From Eutreptiella sp. 'Long Island Sound 2002' (lineage: Eukaryota; Euglenozoa; Euglenophyceae; Eutreptiales; Eutreptiaceae): 64,000 nt of DNA. The position numbers were made by a program, and so were the translations under genes. The notes below the pieces were generated by a model. It was not told where the DNA came from. It did no database searches and saw only the letters and a list, made by a program, of their open reading frames with translations. This document shows positions 21,746-31,676 of the stretch, piece by piece. How positions within the stretch are numbered: position 1 is the first letter of the stretch; each line of letters starts with the position of its first letter. Location: positions 131,261,708 to 131,325,707 of the forward strand of contig OZ038381.1 in assembly GCA_964036045.1 (NCBI GenBank), read 5' to 3'.

Positions 21746-22508
21746 TGCTGCCCGTGTCGGCCTCGTCCAGCGTCATTTTGGAGGAGGCGTCCCCTTCGAA
21801 AAGCTTTCGAAGGGTCTCCACTCGTGATCCTCCCGGGGGAGTCTCGCGGCGGAGTTTGGCCTCTGCCTCCTCCATTGCGGCGGCGGTGGCTGCGGCAGCT
21901 CGCCTTTCGGCCTCCTCCCGGGCACGAGCCGCCTCGGCTTCCCGGGTCCGCTGCAGCCGCGCCTTCTCCGCTTCTAACGCCGCCAGCTCCGCCTCCGTCT
22001 TGGCCCTGTCCTCAGCGACCTTCCGTCGCGCGGCCTCGATGGCGTCCTTCTTGGCGGCGTCCGCCTGGGCCTTAGCCGTCGCTTCGGCGTGGGCCTTCTT
22101 TGCCCCTCCTTGGGCAAGCGCCTCTTCCAGCGCCCTCACCTCGGCCTCCTTGCAGGCAATGGCCTCCTGCGTCAGGCGGGCTTCCTCGTCGGCTGCCGCC
22201 AACTCACCGTTGACCTGGGCAGTCGCTGCCCCATGGGCGGCTACGGCCGTGAGTCCGGCCGCAATGGCCGCCACGGTCTGGGCGTGGATGGCCATGCCAT
22301 GCGCCCACTCCGCAGCCTCCTCCTGGGCGATGCCGACGGCCCCCTCCCACAGCAGCGCTGTGCTGCCTGGCCCGTTGCCTGGCAACCTGAAGGTTGCAGG
22401 GCACCCCACAGGCGCGCTCACAGGCGCGCGCCACGTCCCTGTCGGGAGCGACGCTGCTGCTGGAGCTGGCCTGGTCGGCCGGCATCCCCCCGCGGTGGGT
22501 CGACTCAA
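21441..22508 (-). pseudogene. E2 gag middle segment: long alanine/glutamate helix
   Basis: The reliable part (about 22.4 to 21.6 kb) encodes AHGMAIHAQTVAAIAAG, then a long charged helix rich in A, E, K and R (EEARLTQEAIACKEAEVRAL, RKVAEDRAKTEAELAALEAE), typical of a coiled coil, then an acidic, proline-rich linker. It lies between the gag N-terminal piece and the capsid piece in a third frame, so two frameshifts are needed to join the three. Function is unknown; such coiled coils in gag may drive assembly. Confidence 0.65.
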
Positions 22509-23235
22509 CGTCGCTGCTGGGGACTGCTGGGGCCTGCTGGGGCCTCAGGAGCAGCGGACGGGGCTTGGCCTTGGTCTGCTTGGCGACTTGGATGAAGTCG
22601 CCGAGGGTGGCATGGCCGGGGTGATGACCACCATTGGCCCGTTGGGGACTTGGGGCTGGGGTTCTGCCCTTGGCGCCTTGGGCGGCTTCGGCGGCCAGGG
22701 ACTCCTGGTACTCCCGCCACTTCAGGTCCCGCTTCCTGTCCCCGGCGGACCGCTTCTCCTTCCCCGGAGACGCGCTGCTGCTGCCCTGCAGCCTGCGCTC
22801 GCTCCCCGGTTCCGGGAAGTTCTTCTCGATCATGTCCCACATGGAGACGTCGATCGAGGCGCCAGACGGGTACTCGTTGGGGGGCTCGTCCTCCTCGATC
22901 CCGTCGGGGCGCAGCCCTTCGCCGGGCCTGTCCGGCCGGGTCCAGGTCCTCCACCGCCTCTGCTGGAAGCGGAAGGCAAACCCTTCCGCCCGCAGCCAGT
23001 CCTCCACGGCCTGCAGGCGGTCGGGGGCCATGTCCGTGCGGAGCTCGAAGCTCCGGGGCATGCCGCCTTCGCACTGGGGGTGGCTGTGGCGGTAGTGCTG
23101 GTCCCAAACCAACCCACGCAGTAGGTGCGCTGCATGGGGGTGGGGCCGCGGCCACGTCTTACCCGCTTCTTGCCAGTTTACCATGGCAGCGGGGGCGTAG
23201 TTGGTCTTGAGGTCCTTGGTGTGCACTCGTTCCAC
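22204..23235 (-). pseudogene. E2 gag N-terminal segment
   Basis: The reliable part starts at 23235 and runs to about 22.4 kb. It contains HYRHSHPQCEGGMPRSFELR, DRLQAVEDWLRAEGFAFRF, ASIDVSMWDMIEKNFPEPG and a basic segment (GKEKRSAGDRKRDLKWREYQ). I recognise no known domain. Beyond about 22.4 kb this frame becomes arginine/histidine/glycine-rich and looks out of frame. The start was chosen because the leader upstream is GC-repeat DNA. Confidence 0.6.
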
Positions 23236-23616
23236 TCAACGAGCTGGTGGTGGTTGTTGAGGCGGGTGCTGCAGCACTGGATTGGGAGTGCGGCTGGTGC
23301 TGGTCAGCCGGTGGTTGTGGAGGTGGTTGACGCGGCCTTGCTGGTCGGCCGATGGGACTCGCTGATGCAGGAGTCCTGGTCTGTGCACCTCTTTCACGGT
23401 CGCTGCGCGGTCAGGGCGATGCTCTGGACGGCGCTGCAGGCTCCGTGATGAACTCAGCGCTGTCGCTGGGCGGCGCTGCGAGCCGCTGCGCTGCACTGCG
23501 AGCTGCTGCGCTGCGCTGCGAGCTGCGAGCTGCGAGCTGCTGCGCCGCGCTGCTCGGGGTTGGTGGCCCCGAGTGGCACGCGGAGGATGGGTAACCCCGC
23601 GGGGGTGAAACGCTTT
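23236..23616 (-). other. E2 5' leader with GCTGCG-type repeats
   Basis: 381 bp between the 5' LTR and gag. A GC-rich stretch at about 23475-23550 repeats GCTGCG and GAGCTGC units. Next to the LTR on the minus strand the sequence begins AAAGCGTTTCACCCC, with no TGG, so a standard tRNA primer site is not evident. No separate gene is seen. Confidence 0.6.
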
Positions 23617-26513
23617 TGACGCGTTCCCTGGGGGGCCGGCCACGGGACGCTGCGGTGACACGCACAGGTGAGCAGGCAGGCAAAGCACTACGCTCACAAG
23701 GGCACCAATACGCTCGTGTCATGTGACAAAGCGTTTCAGGATCCTTGCCACTCTGCAACAAGGGAACGAAAGTATTTACAGCAACACATCGGGATATGTA
23801 CACATGGGGTTAAGACTGGACTGGGGTAAGGGCATCACAGGACAATAGACACTCAGTCCTAACTCGTATCCCAATCCCAGGTCCGACCCTCTCAGTGGCT
23901 GGTGGGGGCGGGGGCTCAAACACAACCCATGCCCTGCTCAGTCCGGACCCTGAAACCCTGCCCATAAGGGAGGTGTTCTGCCCAGCCACAGTCGAGTTCC
24001 TCGAAGGCAAGAATCTTCAAGGCCAACCGACAGTAACCCCCAATGCTCCCTTGACGGCAAGTCCCAATTTCACTCTGAGCGAGAGATATGGCCCCGCCAT
24101 TATCCCTCAGGAGTTGGTAGCTGAAAATGGGCTGTTTCAGCCCAAACTGATATTAGCTCAAAAATTCCCAAAATTGACCCCTCGTCCGGACCCGCCAGAG
24201 GTAGGGACGAGGCAACTGACCCTATGCCCTTCGAGTAAATACTCCTTGGAGCCCTCACCCAACCTGGTTCCCTCTGAGGTCCCGGCATCAGGGCAACACG
24301 GATTCGTCAAGTGGGGTCATGATGCCAAAATCACGAAAATTGGCGTCATTCCCACGCGTGGCTCGCACGGCCAGGGCAAGGCCAATGGGCATAGAGATAT
24401 GGGGCCGCCAATTGACCACACGGGGGGTTGAAATTGGGGTCCCGAAAAGGGGTCATTTGGGCTGCCTGAAATGAGTGCTCCCAATAGTATATCTCCACGC
24501 CGGCTTGGAGATCAGATCCGCCATTCCTTACGCGATCCACCGGGAGTCAAACTGAGACTCCCATGACCTTGGCTCTCAAAGATCTCCCAGCCACTCGGCG
24601 TGGTGATGATCCCAATTGGGTCCACAAATGCCAAAATGGCAAAATTTCCCACACTCACTTTGGGCTAGCACCTTAACGAAGGTTGCTCCGCTTCGCCCAC
24701 GTGGTGTGTGAACCATGGGGACCAATATACATAACACCCATGTCATATATGGTCCATTGGTCCATGCGTTTGGCGTGCACGGGTGGGCTGAACATAGTGC
24801 ACGGCGGGCAGCAAAAGTGGAAAATTGCTCAAAATGGCCAAAAATGCGCACACTCATGGTTGAGGCAAATAAGGCACATGCCCGACTTGGACCGGAGTGT
24901 GCCATAGGATTAGTGTCAAGTCATATGTGTCCAACATATCTTTTGGGCGTCGCCCAACTCCTCCGGTTTTGGGAATGGCAGGGTCGCCAAGTGAGCCCAT
25001 GATTTGGGATAGTCCCAAATCGCCAACATGGCGGCCATGGAACACCAAGCCCAAGAGGAGTTAATCGCCGGGTTCAAGATATGTTGGGCACCGAAGTATG
25101 TACCCTCAGAACATACTTAGGTCATGATGTCAATTGAGCGCAACGTTGAGATACACGGTCGCCACTTGACATCATGACGGGCCAAAAACGGCAAAATTGG
25201 CACAAAGATACACAAAAGTGCCTTGAAAGGTGCACAATTATATTATAATATCTTCGGCTTGGATCGTGCAATCAACTAATCCTTCTAAACATAATACCTT
25301 GACACCAATGACCTACAATTCCACATATGTGCTCCACTTGGGGCGCTTTGAAAGGTTACAAGCGCTGCTTCCCAAGTGGGCACATGAAAATATGGAAAAT
25401 TGCAAAACACACACCTTGCTCCCAACACATCGCTTCGGGATCGCCACACAAGCTTCCCTCCACGGAGGTTAGGCTTGCAATTGATCGTAGAGAGTATGGA
25501 GAAGAGGCTTGCACAATCTGAGGTCCATTGGCAGGTTTGGATTGGAGCGAAAGACCCGCCAAATGGGCACGCAACACAACACAAGGCACATACTCCCTAT
25601 TGCCCAAAGAGGTAGCTCCCCCCACGATATGTCATGCCCTTCCAAGGGCATAACTTTGTGTCAATCGCTCAAAGGAACTCAAGAAGAGTTCCTATGCAAC
25701 ACCAACACTCGCGCGCTACCCTGGAAAGTTATCTTAACGCACGCAGTATCATGGCCAAACAGTTACAACGCAAACTCTACCCTCTTGACCATGATCCATT
25801 ACACTAGCGCGCACGTGTGGAGACGCAAGGCATATAAAGCTTTACTAAATTACGTCGGGAGTATTGTGAATACATCCCACGTTTCATTATTGTCATTCCT
25901 CGCAAGTGGCACGAGATATGACCCTCACAAGTGGCCTCACGAATCAACTTTGTTTTGCCCATATCTCTAAGACAAATGGAGGGCAAGATAAAAGGAAAGT
26001 TGATTCGTGCATAGGGAAGCACGTAGGACCACTCAAAAGAGGTCAAATCAAGTGCGGGGATGTCGAAGTCGAAAATCCGATTTCGACATCCTGAAAAATT
26101 CGGATTAAGGTTGCGAGTATAGAATGTGAAAATTGCGGATGCATCAATGCAGTTCCTGAAGACTTTAGAGCCTTCGTCACGGATAGCGCTAGAATTTCCA
26201 TTATTAACAGTTAAACTGGCGGTTACGCTAAAGTCGCGAGCTAACCGCCAGCTGTCAAAACAGTGAATATCAGAACGGAAGCGTAAAAATTGACGGAAAC
26301 AATGTGAAAAAAAAACCCTGTTGATTCCTGATATTCTGATATATAAATCTCTGCTGGCGGTGCATCGGTTGCCGATGCGGGGCTTTACGGCACGGAACAC
26401 GCTCCCGCCGGGCTCGCACCGGGCGTCAACGGGCGCCTTCCGTACTTAAGGTTAGTGGACCGGAAACCGATTGTATGCCGTAACCTGGCCATGGGGTTCT
26501 GGGTACCGCTTCA
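23617..26513 (-). repeat. E2 5' LTR
   Basis: 2,897 bp, TGACGCG...CCGCTTCA, the partner of 9481-12468. It lacks a block of about 70 bp found in the 3' copy and has scattered substitutions and small indels, so the insertion is not very recent. No coding function is seen. Confidence 0.92.
26321..26351 (-). promoter_or_regulatory. Candidate LTR core promoter block (E2 5' LTR)
   Basis: Same conserved 31-bp block as in the 3' LTR, with a TATA-like box on the minus strand about 170 bp from the LTR 5' end. The next roughly 60 bp downstream in the transcription direction include a T-rich stretch. Inferred role only. Confidence 0.4.
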
Positions 26514-26517
26514 GTAC
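26514..26517. repeat. E2 target-site duplication GTAC (right)
   Basis: Follows the E2 terminus CCGCTTCA and precedes GGATCAGTCC, the continuation of E1 gag. Confidence 0.92.
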
Positions 26518-28366
26518 GGATCAGTCCTTCCCGGATCTGATCCCGCAGCTCCTCCTCCAGGTCCTGCGCCAGCCGGTGTGGGAATGTCTGGCATACCCAC
26601 TTGTCCCGCGGCGCTCCCCGCATCTCACCGACGACCTCCTCGGCAAAGTCCTCCCAATCCAGGATGAAGTCATCCAGGTTGGAGGGGTTGCCATCGTAGC
26701 AGGGGATTTTGATTCCCCTGAGGTTGTCAATCCTGATGGCGTCTCCGACGTCCCCAGCCACCACTCCACCGAGACGGATACCACCTGTGGCCGGGGGGTG
26801 TGAGTACACTCCCCGTACATCCCTCTCCTCCATGGGGTGTGGTCCAGTTGGGCCTGAACCCATGGGGTTTGGAATGCGGGAAGGACTTGCTGCATCGGCC
26901 GTCCATATCCCCGTATTGGGGTCCTTCGCCCACAGGTTTCCGCCTGGATGACCTCGACCATGTCCGTCAGCGCTTCCCATGGTTCGCCCCTGCATGGTCT
27001 GGCTCTGGATCTCCTCTTCCGCATAAACTGCATGGGCAGTCGTAGTGATCGGTAGATCCTGGGCGGCATGGCACATCTGTACCGTCAGGTTCCTCGGGTC
27101 CGTGGTCACGTGCCCTTCCCGCATGGACCCAGCCGGTGCCGTGTGTTCCCGGGGCATTGTGGATTCGCTGAACATGGGAACAAACGGCAGCGCACCCGGG
27201 TCAACACGCGGAGGCGCGTAGGGTGCCTCTGCAGGGCCGCCCATGGGTTTATCCATGGCGCTCCCGAGGGTTTTAACCCGCTCCACCAGCTCTGCCGCTG
27301 CCGCCTTTGCCGGGAGCTCCGGACCCGAGGTGAGGGGCTGTCGCTCCTCTATCCTTTTCAGGCGTCCTGACATGTCCTCCACTAAGTGGAGGAGGCTGTC
27401 CACCACTCGCTGCTGCTTCTGCAGGGCCAGCTCCAGATTCTCCCGGTACCGGTCCCGTTCTGCTCGCAGCTCCGCCATGTCTCTCTCCGCGGCCGACTGG
27501 TCATCCAGGATCCTGGCGACGTCCTCCTCTAGGCCGTCCCTCGCGTTGTCCAGGCTGTCGAGGCGGTGCACGATCGCGTCCATCCCCATCTTTGGGTACT
27601 TGCCCATGAGGAAGGACACGTGCTCGCAGTGGCACTCAGCTTGCTTTCCACCTGATCCGGCGCATCCCGCGTTTCCCGGCGCTTCGGACTCCTCCGCAAT
27701 GGTCGTGTCGCCCATGCTATCCCGCGTTGGCTCCGTGTGCCGGGCCACAGGCGCCGTTCTGGCTCTGGCGGGCCTCTCCAACGCCTCGGCGTCATGCTCC
27801 AGGCTGGGCTCTGGGGCCGTGTTCGCCCTTGTGGGCGGTCTGGCCGTCTCCTCCGACTCCGAAGGTTGCTCATAGGCTGTCCGATAGCCCTCGGAGTGCC
27901 CCTCGGAGTCCCACAGCCTGACCGGGCTGGGGTCTGTATCCACAGCCCCGGCGTCTGCTGCCGCGGGCTTGGGTGACCAGCGCTTCCGGTAGCGCTGGGC
28001 CCGTTCTCCACTGCTGCCTGAATGGCATGTCTCCTCAGAGTCCTCCGCGGCGGAGGGGAGGTTGCATGCCTTTCGGCAGCGACGCTCACACATGGGGACC
28101 AGGTCCTCCATGTTAAGCCCTCCTCTTCCCGAACGTCGTACTTCTCTTCGGGCTTCCACTTCCGGCGTGGTCTCCACGGAGTCCACAATACGCACCCGGG
28201 GCGTACTTGGGCAGGGCTCGTAGGGGCCCAAGTCCCCGGGTCGGCGGTAGGTAGGGGCAGCAGTTACGCCTCTGCTACCAGAAAGAAGGTCCCTACCAGG
28301 ACCGGCCCCTGCTGTGCCCCTTCCGCCTGTTACCCCTGCTGACTTGCTCCGGATCAGCGCTTGCAT
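26518..28366 (-). pseudogene. E1 gag N-terminal part and start of capsid, interrupted by E2
   Basis: An open frame of about 616 codons up to the E2 junction; this gag part is intact as read. The first ATG (28366) lies inside the 5' LTR and the frame runs through the primer-binding site. Contents: a basic, disordered N-terminus, MCERRCRKACNLPSAAEDSE, a long charged region, AECHCEHVSFLMGKYPKMGM, a coiled coil (RMAEL-like heptads around RAERDRYRENLELALQKQQR), then IKIPCYDGNPSNLDDFILDW, the beginning of the capsid-like domain, and QIREGLIRTE at the junction. The rest of the gene continues at 9480. Residues after the junction in this frame come from the E2 LTR. Confidence 0.85.
28262..28280 (-). 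other. E1 primer-binding site
   Basis: On the minus strand, TGGTAGCAGAGGCGTAAC begins exactly where the 5' LTR ends. It resembles the initiator-methionine tRNA site of many plant elements (TGGTATCAGAGC) with two differences in the first 12 bases. It confirms the LTR boundary at 28281. Confidence 0.75.
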
Positions 28367-30406
28367 TTCTCAAAATCCATGGTCCAAAATCCAAAAATAT
28401 AGAAAATCCAATCCTCCTGCAACCCTGAATAGCAATCAGATCCACAAATACAGCAACAACCCAATCCACACTGCGGGCTTCCGTTCTGCACACCGGTTGT
28501 CTCACGGTGGCGGGCATGTACGAGAAATGCACCAAAGAAGAAAGCCCTGAAATTGGCATATGAACACAAATAGAGCAAAGTTGCGGCAAGAGGTAAACAT
28601 ACACAGACTCAGCCATAGACCCCTCATTCCCTGGACTCAAGACCTTCCCCTGACTCACCAACATGATGCCCTGAACCCAGTCAAATAAGATGGCTAAATG
28701 CCATGTGTCAAAAGTCACTACATAAACCCCAACAATGTGTTCACTCCCAAGCCTATCAATCCTAGCCCAATGAAGGAGGTGGCGTGTCATGGCTCAGAGT
28801 GGCACTCAAGACTATGCTTTACCCTGACATATACTTGATTGGACTTGGTGTTGGATGGGCTCGGAGATATGCCCCATGAGTTTGAACTCATAACATGCCA
28901 AAAACTGCCAATTCACTCCATATTGGCCATATATCAAATATATGCTCAAAATTGAAGTTACCACTTATCCGAATGCTCAGAGCATGCATGGAACCGAAGT
29001 CTAGTATTCATGGAGGATAGAGATTAAAGGTCAATGCCCATGTACATCCCCACTTTACCCTTGACACCCCTTCGGATATGGGCGCCACGCACTGCCCAAG
29101 TCAGCCCATGATCTTGAGACCAATTCTTGTAATCCTTCGTGCGCCAGGCCAAATGGAGTACGCAATCTGGCATATGGTGGTGTTCAACTCCAAAGCATAT
29201 GCCAACATATGAACAACATACCATGGTTCGACTCTCCATAGGCTTCCTGCTTTTTGCCGACCAGGTAAGTACACAAAACGGAAAAATGAGCAAAAACTGA
29301 GGTCAAGAACATGAAAATATGTCCAAATACAAAGTTGTCATGATAGTATATCTCTATGCTCACCCATGATATACGCGCATGGTTCAATATACAAATGATT
29401 GGAACCATTTGCGAACAATTCCCCTACTTGGATCCACAATTGGGCGCATGGAGATACCTTCGCTACTCATATCAACATAGCCCATGAAAATGGGAGTGCA
29501 CTCATAGATCTCTTTGCTAAACATACCATGAGCAATACATACGCGGTAGACTTAGTCTAGCGCTTTGAATTCCACAATTGGGACACGGGCAAGGCCCTTG
29601 TCACGTGTGGCTCCCCATCTCTCCGGCCACACGAAGATATATAACATGAGCGTGAGCATATCAAGACATATACTACCCATATCACACATATCCCTTAAAA
29701 TTGGCTTCCACCATGGTATGCCATGCCCCTCCATGGTCAGAACTTTTGGTAAAATGGACGTGGGAACCGAAGGAAAGATGCTATGCAACTGCAAGACTCA
29801 TGCGCTACACTGGAGAGTCATAATATCAAGTCCGGACACATGGTCTACAAGTTATATACAACTTTCTACCATGTTGACCATGATCCTATGATACAACGAG
29901 TGTGTATGACGACCTAAGGTGTTGGACCCTATCAAAGATAAGTTGAGACTAAGGCGATTGCAACACAACATTCCTTATTCTCTTTCCTCGCACTCACGCG
30001 TAAATATGGCCTTCCAAGTGGTCCCACGAATCACTTTTGTTTCCCTTATATCTCCAAGTCAAATGGGTGGCCGTTATAAGGCAAACCTGATTAGGCCATA
30101 GGGAAAAGAGTATGACCACTCGAAGAAGACCAGATCAAGTGCGGCGATGTCGAAGTCGAGAATCCGATTTCGACATCGCGAAAAATTTAGATTAAAATTT
30201 CGAGTGCATATTTAGAGAATTGCGGAAGCAACGACCCATTACTGATGAAATCTGACCCTTCATCGGGCTTTCCGCCAAAATATCTGGAAATAACAGTTAA
30301 CCAATCGGTTACCGCAAAATCGCGAGCCAACTGACAGTCGCCGATACATTGACCATCAGAACGGTAGGCGGAAAAATTACGGAAACATTATGATAAAAAA
30401 ACCCTA

Positions 30407-30436
30407 TTGATTCCTGATATTCTGATATATAAATAT
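30407..30436 (-). promoter_or_regulatory. Candidate LTR core promoter block (E1 5' LTR)
   Basis: The conserved block with a TATA-like box on the minus strand. It differs from the other copies by one base near its end (AAATATC for AAATCTC). Role inferred from conservation and position. Confidence 0.4.
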
Positions 30437-30546
30437 CAGCTGGCGGCGCCTCGGTACTGAATATGGCCGCTCATAGCCGGAATGGCCAAACCTAGCACAC
30501 TATCACATCGGGTTAGGTCAGGTGGATGGGAGAGTATGATATCAGC

Positions 30547-30550
30547 CAAT
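30547..30550. repeat. E3 target-site duplication CAAT (left)
   Basis: E1 LTR sequence ends GCCAAT here. CAATGGCGGC resumes at 55954, after E3. Uninterrupted LTRs read GCCAATGGCGG. Confidence 0.92.
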
Positions 30551-31177
30551 TAAAGAAGGTCCCTACCAGGACCGGCCCCCGCCGTGCCCCTTCCGCCTGT
30601 AACCCCTGCTGATTTGCTCCTGATCATCGATTGCATTTCTCAAAATCCTCAAAATCCAGGGTCCAAAATCCAAAAATATAGAAAATAAAATCCTCCTTCA
30701 ACCCTGAACAGCAACCAGATCCCACAAATACAGCAATAACCCAATCCACAATCCAAATCCAAATCCGGACTGCGGGCTTCCGTTCAGCACACCGGTTGTC
30801 TCACGGTGGAGGGCATGTACAAGAGTTGCACCAAAGAGGAAAGCCCTGAAATTGGCATATGAACACAAATAAAGCAAAGTTCGGGGAAAGATGGAAATGT
30901 ACACAATAACAGCCATAGACCCCTCATTCCCTGGACTCAAGACCCCCTCTTGACTCGCCAACATGATGCCCTGAACCCGGTCAAACGAGATGGCTAAATG
31001 CCATGTGCCAAAAGTCGCTACATAAACCCCAAAAATGTGTTCACTCCCAAGCCTCTAAATCCTAGCCGAAGAGGGGAGGTGGCGTGTCATGGCCTAGAGT
31101 GGCACTCAGGACCATGCCCTACCCTGACATAACCTTGGTTGGACTTGGGGTCGAACGGGCTTAGAGTTATGCCCCAT
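30551..31177 (-). repeat. E3 3' LTR, outer segment (left of E4)
   Basis: 627 bp, starting TAAAGAAGGTCCC, collinear with 53588-54201 of the E3 5' LTR. It stops at GCCCCAT, where E4 is inserted. It includes the LTR-borne first codons of gag (minus strand, ATG near 30636) followed directly by E1 LTR sequence, so no gag follows. Confidence 0.9.
31173..31177. repeat. E4 target-site duplication CCCAT (left)
   Basis: CCCAT at 31173-31177 recurs at 43373-43377. Uninterrupted LTRs (28870s, 54200s) read GCCCCATGAG across the site. Confidence 0.85.
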
Positions 31178-31592
31178 TGTTAGCAGTAGGCAGCAGAGTA
31201 CAAACTCCGGCGATCGCGACTCATCTGTGGGATCGCTCGCGAGCGATAGGCCTGACAACGTAATACAGACGACATCAATACTACAGAGTACAGACAGAAT
31301 CACGACAGAGCACAGACAGAATTACGAGAGAATAATTAGCGATTATTAAATAGCATGGTGATTGCATTTTACACATCGTGTATGCATGTGCTCTGTAAAG
31401 TATTCTGAGACTGGACTTCTGTGTGTTGCACAGGGTCTTTGTGACCATGTTGACTGTGGATTCACGGACAAGATCAACAACTACGAAGTGTATGAGCAGT
31501 GCGTTGCTTTGAGGGCTGAGGTCTCGATTTTGAAACAAATGTCACGTGTTTTGCAGCATCGGTCCTGTGCAGGAGCCTAGTGGCTTATCAGT
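31178..31592 (+). repeat. Candidate E4 5' LTR (single copy)
   Basis: 415 bp starting TGTTAGC and ending ATCAGT, directly before TGGTAGCATCATCGG, which looks like a primer-binding site (TGGTAGCA is shared with the E1/E3 site). It contains a perfect 16-bp palindrome (31232-31247) and two 22-bp near-identical units at about 31283-31326. No matching copy is seen at the 3' end, so the LTR call is tentative. Confidence 0.4.
31232..31247. other. Perfect 16-bp palindrome
   Basis: ATCGCTCGCGAGCGAT is its own reverse complement. It lies about 55 bp inside the E4 left end and could be a protein-binding site or part of an RNA hairpin. Confidence 0.7.
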
Positions 31593-31676
31593 TGGTAGCA
31601 TCATCGGGTGCTTGCAGCTTGAATCTCTGACTGTCTGATCTAAGACTGCGTGCTGAATACATCGTTTCGTGAATCC
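31593..31676 (+). other. E4 candidate primer-binding site and leader
   Basis: TGGTAGCATCATCGGG at 31593 follows the candidate LTR end; the remaining bases up to the gag ATG show no feature. Confidence 0.4.

Larger units (their letters stand above)
9481..26513 (-). mobile_element. E2: 17.0-kb Ty3/gypsy chromodomain retrotransposon nested in E1 gag
   Basis: Complete LTR-to-LTR element on the minus strand. LTRs are 9481-12468 (3') and 23617-26513 (5'), both TGACGCG...CCGCTTCA. A polypurine tract abuts the 3' LTR at 12469. Flanking GTAC is duplicated. Order from the right: leader, a very long gag, pol with protease, spacer domain, RT, RNase H, integrase, chromodomain, then a 1.45-kb 3' UTR. Its pol is related to E1/E3 but forms a separate family. 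Frameshifts break gag and pol, so this copy is inactive. Confidence 0.93.
28281..30550 (-). repeat. E1 5' LTR, main part
   Basis: 2,270 bp, collinear with 53588-55876 of the E3 5' LTR. It stops inside the motif ATATCAGCCAAT, where E3 is inserted; the missing 72 bp are at 55958-56029. Total LTR length is then about 2,342 bp. No gene is seen apart from the first codons of gag near 28366. Confidence 0.9.

Noticed and set aside
21541-23124. Plus-strand open frame of about 527 codons rich in alanine and proline
   Set aside because: Antisense shadow of the GC-rich E2 gag; no recognisable motif.
28870-30440. Four similar non-coding blocks (at 1, 28.9, 43.4 and 54.2 kb) as independent dispersed repeats
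   Set aside because: All four are explained as the 5' and 3' LTRs of E1 and E3.
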